Below the pieces are notes generated by a model. The model did no database searches. It saw nothing but the letters and a program-made list of their open reading frames with translations, and was not told the origin of the DNA. The translations under genes were made by a program, and so were the position numbers. A stretch of 37,708 nucleotides of DNA from Actinokineospora xionganensis (GTDB taxonomy: Bacteria; Actinomycetota; Actinomycetes; Mycobacteriales; Pseudonocardiaceae), in assembly GCF_014323725.1 (NCBI RefSeq), contig NZ_JABVED010000033.1, positions 1 to 37,708 on the forward strand, in the 5' to 3' direction. Positions 32,161-37,708 of the stretch are shown one piece after another. Positions within the stretch are counted from its first letter, which is position 1; every line of letters begins with the position of its first letter.

Positions 32161-34002
32161 ATGGCCGAACACGGCACACTCGACCGGGTGATGGCACCGC
32201 CCTGGCTCGGAATCCTGGACGACACCATCCGCGCCTGCGCGGCGCACGACCGCTCGGATCTCGCCGAGAGACTCCTGCTGCGCCGGGCCCGGTTGCTGGA
32301 ACCCGGTAGACGCGTGGTCATGTTCGGCCGCGCGGGTCAGGGCAAAAGCCAACTGGTCAACGCCCTGATCAACGCCCCGGTGTGCGCGGTCGGCGACGAC
32401 GTCACCACCGTTGTCCCCGCCGTGGTCCGCCACGCCGAGACCCCGACCGCGTCGGTTGTGACCGGATCGGTCCGGCCCGCGCTCGGCGGCTCCATCGAAC
32501 GCTCCGGCGCCCCTGTCGAATCGGTGAGCGCCCGGGCCAACAAGCTCGCGAAGGTCCGCGACGACGTCCTTCGCTCCGAGATCGGCCTGCCCCGCACGCT
32601 GCTCAGCGCGGGCCTGGTCCTGGTCGACGCCCCCGCCGTCGGCGACGCGCGGTGCCCCCGGACCATTCGGGCGATGGGCGCGCTGGCCGAAGCCGACGCC
32701 GCCGTGCTGGTCACCGACGCCACCGGCGAGCTGACCGCGCTGGAACTGGACGTGCTGAGCCAGATCGTGCGGCTGTGCCCGACCGTCGTGGTCGTCCTCA
32801 CCAAGATCGACATCGTGCCGGACTGGCGGGACGTCGCGGAGGCCGACCGGCGGGCGCTGGAAGAGGCCGGGCTGCCCTCGACGGTGATCCCCGTGTCCTC
32901 GGCCCTGCGGCTGGCGGCCGTGCGGGCCGACGACCGCAAGCTCAACACCGAGTCCGGCTTCGGCGACCTGATCACCCACCTGCAGAAGTCGATCCTGGCC
33001 GACCCGGGCGCCGTGATCGCCAAGGCGGCCGCCGCGACGAGCAGGCTGGCGCTCGACCAGCTCATCGCGCCGCTGCGCGAGGAGTTCGAGGCCGCGACCC
33101 CGACCACCGACGCCGCCGCGCTCGCCGACTGGCACGCCGCGGGCCGCCGGGTCGAAGAGCTGCAGCGGGAGGCGGGCCGCTGGCAGACCCAGCTCAGCGA
33201 CGACGTCGCCGACCTGATGTCGGACGTGGAGTACGACCTGCGCGACCGCACCCGCAAGATTCTGCGCGAGGTCGATGACTACTTCGAGGTCGCCGACCCG
33301 GTGAAGGTGTGGGACGAGTTCGAGGAGTGGATGACCGAGAGCCTCACCGCACTCGCCGAGGTCAACTCCGACTGGCTGCTGGAGCGGTTCGAGTGGATCG
33401 CCAACCGGATCGCCCGCGAGGTCGTCCCCGACGCGGACCGGCTGCCCGCGTCAGTGCTGCGTGAGCTGTCCGGTGAGCGCACCGACGGGCTCCGCAAGCC
33501 GCACATCGAGAAGTTCACACCCGTGCAGAAGCTGTTCGTCGGCCTGCGTGGGTCCTACAGCGGCCTGCTCATGTCCGGTCTCGCGACCACGCTGGCCGGT
33601 ATGCCGCTGATCAACCCGATCTCGATCGGCGCGGGCGCGGCCTTCGGCGCGCGCAGCGTGTTCGAGGAACGCGGCGCCCGGCTCAAGCGCAGGCAGGCGA
33701 TCGCGAAGACCACCGCGCAGCGCCATGTCGACGACTTCTTCCTGTCCTATGGCAAGGAGACGAAGGACGCGATGCGGGTGATCCACCGGGCGCTGCGGGA
33801 CCGGTTCGGCGAGGTCGCCCAGCGGTTGCGTGAGGAGGCGACCGCGTCGGCCCGCGAGATCAAGCGCGACCTGGAGGCGACCGCGGCCCTGCGCAGCGGC
33901 CGCGCCGCCGAGGTCCGCCGCGGCCTGGAGACGCTGACCGCTCTGCGCGGCCGGGTCGACGCCGTGCAGACACTGCCCGCCCCGCGGGGACTCACCGCAT
34001 GA
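32161..34002 (+). CDS. IniA-like dynamin family GTPase
   Basis: 613 aa from ATG 32161 (TTG 32158 or ATG 32191 possible; no ribosome site for any). Seen: P-loop GRAGQGKS (56-63), switch-I threonines TTVVPAVV (82-89), G3 region VDAPAVGD with Ala where DxPG has Gly (156-159), and G4 TKID (214-217). A long helical stalk follows, with the membrane-touching segment LRGSYSGLLMSGLATTLAGM then PLINPISIGAGAAFG (about 458-493), as in bacterial dynamins. Mycobacterial IniA reshapes membranes and protects against cell-wall drugs. ATGA overlap with the next gene means coupled synthesis with the IniC-like partner. Confidence 0.92.
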   Translation: MAEHGTLDRVMAPPWLGILDDTIRACAAHDRSDLAERLLLRRARLLEPGRRVVMFGRAGQGKSQLVNALINAPVCAVGDDVTTVVPAVVRHAETPTASVVTGSVRPALGGSIERSGAPVESVSARANKLAKVRDDVLRSEIGLPRTLLSAGLVLVDAPAVGDARCPRTIRAMGALAEADAAVLVTDATGELTALELDVLSQIVRLCPTVVVVLTKIDIVPDWRDVAEADRRALEEAGLPSTVIPVSSALRLAAVRADDRKLNTESGFGDLITHLQKSILADPGAVIAKAAAATSRLALDQLIAPLREEFEAATPTTDAAALADWHAAGRRVEELQREAGRWQTQLSDDVADLMSDVEYDLRDRTRKILREVDDYFEVADPVKVWDEFEEWMTESLTALAEVNSDWLLERFEWIANRIAREVVPDADRLPASVLRELSGERTDGLRKPHIEKFTPVQKLFVGLRGSYSGLLMSGLATTLAGMPLINPISIGAGAAFGARSVFEERGARLKRRQAIAKTTAQRHVDDFFLSYGKETKDAMRVIHRALRDRFGEVAQRLREEATASAREIKRDLEATAALRSGRAAEVRRGLETLTALRGRVDAVQTLPAPRGLTA

Positions 34003-35174
34003 CGCTGGACGAGCTGGCCTGGGGTTTGCTCGACCGCGCTCTCGCCGTCTACCGCGACAGCCCGCGCGCCGACGGATTCCTGCGGGCGCACCAGGCTCGG
34101 CTGCGCGGACCGCTGCGGCTGGCGATCGTCGGGCCCGCGGACTCCGGGCGCACCACGATGCTCAGCGCGATCGTCGGAGACGTGATCGGCACCGACCGGC
34201 TCGTCGTCGACTGGCCAGGCGAGGTCGAGCTGATCGACCCGAGCGCCGACCACCATGTCGACGCCGACGCGACGGTGTACCTGTTGCCGCAGCCCGGATC
34301 CGACCTCGCCAAACTGCGCCCCGACCACCCGATCGCCCGGGCGACGCCGGTCTCGACCATCGTCGTCCTCTCCCGGGCCGACGAACTCGGCGCGGGCCGC
34401 ATCGACGCACTCGTCTCCGCCCGGCAGGTAGCCCGCCGAAACGCGAAGTCCCCGGAGCTGACCGGGCTGTGCCAGGACGTCGTCGCCGTCGCGGGTCTGC
34501 TCGCGGTGGGCGGGTCGACGCTGTCGGTCGACGAGTTCGCGGTACTGGACCGGATCGGCCAACTGCCCCGCCCGGAGGCCGACGCGGCCCTGCTGTCGGT
34601 GGACCGCTTCATCGCGATGGACCCGATGATCCACACCGCGCTGCTGCGCAGGCTGGGACTGTTCGGCGTCCGAATCGGCATCAGCCTGGTGCGCCGGGGA
34701 ATCCGCGACCGCGACGGCGTGGCGACCGGCCTGATCAGGGCCAGCGGCATCACCGACCTACGCGAGTCGATCGGCGCCTGCTTCGTCGACCGAGCCCCGG
34801 TCCTGCGCGCCCGCTCGGCGATGATGGCCCTGGACATGGTGCTGCGCATGGAACCCCGCCCCGACGCGGCGACGATCGCGGCGGACCTGGAACGGGTCCT
34901 GGCAGGCGCCCACGACTTCCGCGAACTCCGCCTCCTCGCGGCACTGCGCACCGGTCGCGTGTCCTTCGGCGAAGCGGCGGACGAAGCCACCGCACTGCTG
35001 GGCGGCCGCGGAACCGACCCGTCCAGCAGACTGTCGATGTCCGGCGAGGCCTACGACGCCCTGCTGCGCTGGCGCGCCCACGCCGAGGACCCCCGCCTGG
35101 CCGACCGGGAACGCCGCGCGGCAGCGGTGATCGCCCGCAGCTGCGAGGCCCTGGTCAGCGCCTACGCACACTGA
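33999..35174 (+). CDS. IniC-like dynamin-related protein with degenerate GTPase motifs
   Basis: 391 aa, shorter than mycobacterial IniC (about 490 aa as I recall). Seen: LRLAIVGPADSGRTTMLSAI (39-58), a P-loop in which the invariant Lys is Arg51; no switch-I threonine region and no DxPG follow, only VDWPGEVELID (70-80), which aligns with the residues just before G3 in IniC; the G4-like LSRADELGAGRIDAL (124-138) is retained. The C-terminal helical half resembles IniC (LLSVDRFIAMDP, RLGLFGVRI, ASGITDLRE). It probably pairs with the IniA-like protein as a regulatory or structural subunit. The 3' end overlaps the convergent gene by 20 bp. Confidence 0.87.
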   Translation: MTLDELAWGLLDRALAVYRDSPRADGFLRAHQARLRGPLRLAIVGPADSGRTTMLSAIVGDVIGTDRLVVDWPGEVELIDPSADHHVDADATVYLLPQPGSDLAKLRPDHPIARATPVSTIVVLSRADELGAGRIDALVSARQVARRNAKSPELTGLCQDVVAVAGLLAVGGSTLSVDEFAVLDRIGQLPRPEADAALLSVDRFIAMDPMIHTALLRRLGLFGVRIGISLVRRGIRDRDGVATGLIRASGITDLRESIGACFVDRAPVLRARSAMMALDMVLRMEPRPDAATIAADLERVLAGAHDFRELRLLAALRTGRVSFGEAADEATALLGGRGTDPSSRLSMSGEAYDALLRWRAHAEDPRLADRERRAAAVIARSCEALVSAYAH

Positions 35175-36015
35175 CCAGTTCGAAGTGCCGGATCGCGGCG
35201 GGTACCTTCGCGCGGCACGTCAGTGGGGTGTCGCTGCGTTCGAAGACCGCGCGGACCCGGACCAGCCAGCCACCGGCCAGTTCCACCTCCCACTGCTCAT
35301 GAGCGACCCGCTCGACCGACACCGGTGGGTACGACTCGATATCGCGCACACCGGTGTGCTCCCGCACGAACTGCTGCGCCGCCTGCGCCGCGGGCGGGAA
35401 CGTCGACCGCCCACGCAACCGTTGCAGGTCAAGGAGTCCAGCCTCGAAGTCATCAGCGATTCCCGCCGCGGCACGGGCTTCGACCTGGCCGAAGTAGAAA
35501 CCGTGCGGCAGGACCAGCAGATTCGCGGCGTACCGGTCGCCGCCCACGTGTGAGCATTCCCAGGCACGCCCGGGCCGCGCGGCCTCCAGCGCCGCCGCGA
35601 CCGGACGACCGCGAACCGCGCAGCACGTGTCGTGTCTGCCGTGGGTGCACACGAGGTAGATCGGCTCCTCCGAAGGTTCCCCGCGCGGGTCGGTGAGACC
35701 GAGGTCCAGCAGTTCATCGTGATCGGTGAACTCGTTCCACCACAACCGCTCCTCCCGCGCGTCGACCAAGGCCCACTGGCGCGGGCCCGGAGCCGACCTT
35801 CCGGGACGGCGGATCAACAACACCCGGGCGCCGATCTCGGCGGCCTGTTCCGTCACCGACCGGGCGACCTTCGGCGTCAGCGCCGAGTCCCACAGCGCGT
35901 CCGGACCCCACGGCCCAGGTTGTTCGATCAGCACCCAGTGATGGACCGGCGGCGCACTCGCCCCGATCAGGTCGCCGCGGCGCAGGCAGCCGTCCGAACA
36001 CCGCTCGCGCGTCAC
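35155..36015 (-). CDS. Sucrase/ferredoxin-like family iron-sulfur protein (thioredoxin-like fold)
   Basis: 286 aa. Seen: LVCTHGRHDTCCAVRGRPV (121-139) with Cys123, Cys131 and Cys132, then WECSHVGGDRYAANLLVLP (152-170) with Cys154 and His156, the conserved core of the sucrase/ferredoxin-like (Apd1-like) family, thought to bind a [2Fe-2S] cluster with mixed Cys/His ligands. GTG at 36015 overlaps the cupin stop (GTGA). As a thioredoxin-like ferredoxin it may give electrons to the cupin oxygenase, or repair its iron. It converges on and overlaps the IniC-like gene by 20 bp. The name sucrase is historical; no sugar activity is implied. Confidence 0.88.
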   Translation of the reverse strand: MTRERCSDGCLRRGDLIGASAPPVHHWVLIEQPGPWGPDALWDSALTPKVARSVTEQAAEIGARVLLIRRPGRSAPGPRQWALVDAREERLWWNEFTDHDELLDLGLTDPRGEPSEEPIYLVCTHGRHDTCCAVRGRPVAAALEAARPGRAWECSHVGGDRYAANLLVLPHGFYFGQVEARAAAGIADDFEAGLLDLQRLRGRSTFPPAAQAAQQFVREHTGVRDIESYPPVSVERVAHEQWEVELAGGWLVRVRAVFERSDTPLTCRAKVPAAIRHFELVSVRRR

Positions 36016-37274
36016 ACCGGATCACCCATGGGGACCAGGATTCCCTCCCGGAGCAACCTGCGCACCAGGACGATCTGGTCGGCCACGGGCAATCCGGGGA
36101 TTTCCCCCACCACACAAGGATGTCCGTCGAGCAGAATGGTCAGCGCGGGCACCGTGGAAATCGGTAGCGAGAGCTGATCATCGGGCAGTTCGAGTCGCAC
36201 ACGGTCGGCCGCGGTCTCGATCCGGAACCGCAGGCCCGGGCGGACGCGCACCCGCATGCCCTCCGCCACCGACTGGGCGGCGGCGACCTGGGCCAGCGGG
36301 CTGATCGGGCTCGGCCGGTTGCCCTGCCACACGCGGCCGCGCACGCGCCGGGCCACGTCGGCCGGGTCGGCCATGGCGATGGCGATGGCCTCACTCAAGG
36401 CGGTGACGGTCTCGGCGAGGTGGGGAGCGAGCTGGGCCGGGTCTGCGGCGTCGATGCCCAGGGGCAGGGTGGAGCGCAGCTCGACGTCGTCCGCGGCGAG
36501 GGCGAGCAGCGCCTCTGCCAGCGCATACCTGGTCAGGACGTGGACTCCGACGGTCAGGTGGGCGGAGACCCCGCCCAGGGCGGTCGCCGAGTGCAGGTAG
36601 CCGCGCGGGAGGTAGATGGCGTCCCCCGGGGAGAGGACCGTGTCGATCAGTGGCGGCTGCTCGGCCCGCTCCGCGACCGCGTCCGCACGGCGGTCCCAGG
36701 GCTGGTCGCGCAGCGGGTCGCGGTGGACTGGCTCGTGGATGTGCCAGCGCTTGGTGCCGTCGAGTTGCAGGACGAACACGTCGTGGACGTCGTAGTGGGC
36801 GGCGAACCCGCGCGACGACGGCGGCGTGATGTACGCGTTGATCTGCACGGGGTGGCCCAGGTCAACGCCGAGTTGCCCGGCGAAGTCGATCAGCGGCGGC
36901 CAGATCCGGTGCAGGCCTTGCAGGACCAGCGTGTGGCCGTCGGCGAAGAGCCGGGTCACCTGGTCGTCGGCGACCTGGTCGGCGATCTCCGCACCGACCC
37001 CGCCGCCGCGGGTGAACTGGTTCGACCCGACGACGGCGCCGTTCTTCGCGACCCGCAGGAAAGGCGCGCGCAGGCCGCGTCTGGACAGCAGCTCGTCGAC
37101 GCCCGCGAGGGTCAGCAGGTCGTCGAACCCCTTGGGCAGTTCGGCCGCGGGACTGAGCAGCGGGGACCGGCCCCAGTGAACCGAGGCGAAGTGCTCGGGA
37201 TCGGCCGCCACGCAGCGGCCGAGGGCCGGGCGGTCAGTGGACCGCCCGGCCCGCCCGCCGGGAACAGTGCTCAC
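36012..37274 (-). CDS. JmjC/cupin oxygenase of the ribosomal-oxygenase (ROXA/NO66) type
   Basis: 420 aa. Iron(II) and 2-oxoglutarate dependent protein hydroxylase family. Seen: INAYITPPSSRGFAAHYDVH (145-164) with metal ligands His160 and Asp162, then DVFVLQLDGTKRWHIHEP, and LSPGDAIYLPRGYLHSA with the third ligand His228; a helical dimerisation part and a C-terminal winged-helix-like region follow, as in ribosomal oxygenases. Relatives hydroxylate Arg, His or other residues in proteins. GTG at 37274 overlaps the stop of the glycine-rich gene (GTGA), so the upstream glycine-rich protein is a possible substrate; ribosomal protein L16-like targets are the alternative. Confidence 0.88.
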   Translation of the reverse strand: MSTVPGGRAGRSTDRPALGRCVAADPEHFASVHWGRSPLLSPAAELPKGFDDLLTLAGVDELLSRRGLRAPFLRVAKNGAVVGSNQFTRGGGVGAEIADQVADDQVTRLFADGHTLVLQGLHRIWPPLIDFAGQLGVDLGHPVQINAYITPPSSRGFAAHYDVHDVFVLQLDGTKRWHIHEPVHRDPLRDQPWDRRADAVAERAEQPPLIDTVLSPGDAIYLPRGYLHSATALGGVSAHLTVGVHVLTRYALAEALLALAADDVELRSTLPLGIDAADPAQLAPHLAETVTALSEAIAIAMADPADVARRVRGRVWQGNRPSPISPLAQVAAAQSVAEGMRVRVRPGLRFRIETAADRVRLELPDDQLSLPISTVPALTILLDGHPCVVGEIPGLPVADQIVLVRRLLREGILVPMGDPV

Positions 37275-37708
37275 CGGGAGCCGAAGCCGCCGGAGTCTTC
37301 CTCGCCACGGCCGCGGCCGGTCTCGTCGTCGAGTCCGCTGCCTGCCCGGCCGCCCGATTCGGTGTCGCCGTACGCGCCACCACCGGAGCCGCCGGTCGCC
37401 GCACCACCGGCGCCGCCGTCGGCACCACCGTCCGCGCCGCCGAAGCCGCCGCCCTGACCGCCGCGACCACCGGCCCCACCATCCGCGCCACCGTCGGCCC
37501 CACCGTCGGAGCCACCGAATCCGCCGCCACCAGCGCCGCCGCCGGTTCCGCCGCCACCACCGAAGCCACCGCCGCCGGTGCCCGCACCGCCATCGGCGCC
37601 ACCGTCGGCACCGCCGTCCGAGCCGCCACCGCCGAACCCGCCGCCACCGGCGCCGCCATCGGCACCGCCATCGGCGCCACCGTCGTGCCCGCCGGGCGTG
37701 CCTTCCGC
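37271..37708 (-). CDS. Glycine/aspartate-rich repeat protein (N-terminus outside window)
   Basis: The minus-strand frame is open from the window edge to TGA at 37273-37271 and gives the last 145 residues of a longer protein. It is made of GGADGGADGGAGG blocks alternating with GGGGFGG, about 18 residues per unit, with few other residues, and ends in a charged tail LDDETGRGRGEEDSGGFGSR. The TGA overlaps the GTG of the cupin oxygenase. Regularly spaced Asp and Phe in a Gly matrix would suit a secreted or surface repeat protein, or a substrate for modification. The missing N-terminus hides any signal or leader. GC-rich overlapping frames on the other strand are shadows. Confidence 0.72.
   Translation of the reverse strand, partial: AEGTPGGHDGGADGGADGGAGGGGFGGGGSDGGADGGADGGAGTGGGGFGGGGGTGGGAGGGGFGGSDGGADGGADGGAGGRGGQGGGFGGADGGADGGAGGAATGGSGGGAYGDTESGGRAGSGLDDETGRGRGEEDSGGFGSR

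Noticed and set aside
36420..37457. 345-codon plus-strand open frame running into the glycine-rich region
   Set aside because: Antisense to the cupin, whose metal ligands and coupled start are clear; no family features of its own.

Overview
This is GC-rich actinobacterial DNA: strong G/C at third codon positions, many GTG/TTG starts, dense overlapping operons. A calerythrin-type EF-hand protein, an iniBAC-type dynamin locus, Ada/AlkA, DUF1707 and an Rv0909-like antitoxin point to Actinomycetia. Pseudonocardiales (the Saccharopolyspora, Amycolatopsis, Actinokineospora group) is the likeliest order; this is inference, as no rRNA is present.

Bases 1-15864 look like a specialised-metabolite locus. 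A geranylgeranyl-diphosphate-type prenyl synthase (104-1144, +) faces a seven-gene minus-strand operon (8815 down to 1428): two DegT/DnrJ/EryC1 aminotransferases, a UbiA-superfamily membrane protein, an FAD amine-oxidase-like enzyme, a methyltransferase, an AMP-forming acyl ligase and an AhpD-like protein. From a shared 226-bp promoter region a seven-gene plus-strand operon (9042-15864) runs the other way: Gfo/Idh/MocA oxidoreductase, sugar-isomerase-like TIM barrel, M20 metallohydrolase, malate/lactate-dehydrogenase-2-like oxidoreductase, second Gfo/Idh/MocA enzyme, an orphan 133-aa protein and an FAD mono-oxygenase of the prenyl-epoxidase type. Almost every junction overlaps by 1-14 bp. The set reads as a polyprenyl unit joined to an amino-sugar, aminocyclitol or unusual amino-acid unit, with no PKS, NRPS or classical terpene cyclase in view. 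I cannot name the product.

Bases 15838-16098 hold an 85-bp perfect inverted repeat built of 21-bp tandem units, then a strong terminator. From 16111 to 25358 is mixed housekeeping or accessory DNA: calerythrin, a DUF3050 protein, a secreted small protein with a nucleotide-sugar dehydrogenase, Ada/AlkA DNA repair, a PEP-mutase/isocitrate-lyase family enzyme, a TetR regulator, an antitoxin-like protein, an ABC-F ATPase, a hypothetical protein and a YjbR-like protein. A decayed C-terminal relic of an IS200/IS605-type TnpB with its right end sits at 25372-25557, before a DUF1707 membrane protein.

Bases 25945-35174 are an iniBAC-type cell-envelope stress locus: an IniR-like ATPase/LuxR regulator coupled to an actinobacterial Hsp70-like protein, divergent from a repeat-rich IniB-like protein and two dynamin-like proteins (IniA-, IniC-like). 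The IniC-like protein appears to have lost canonical GTPase motifs. Bases 35155-37708 hold a coupled minus-strand operon: a glycine-rich repeat protein (cut by the window edge), a JmjC/ROXA-type cupin oxygenase and a sucrase/ferredoxin-like iron-sulfur protein. No tRNA, rRNA or CRISPR array was seen, and no gene-free stretch exceeds 300 bases.
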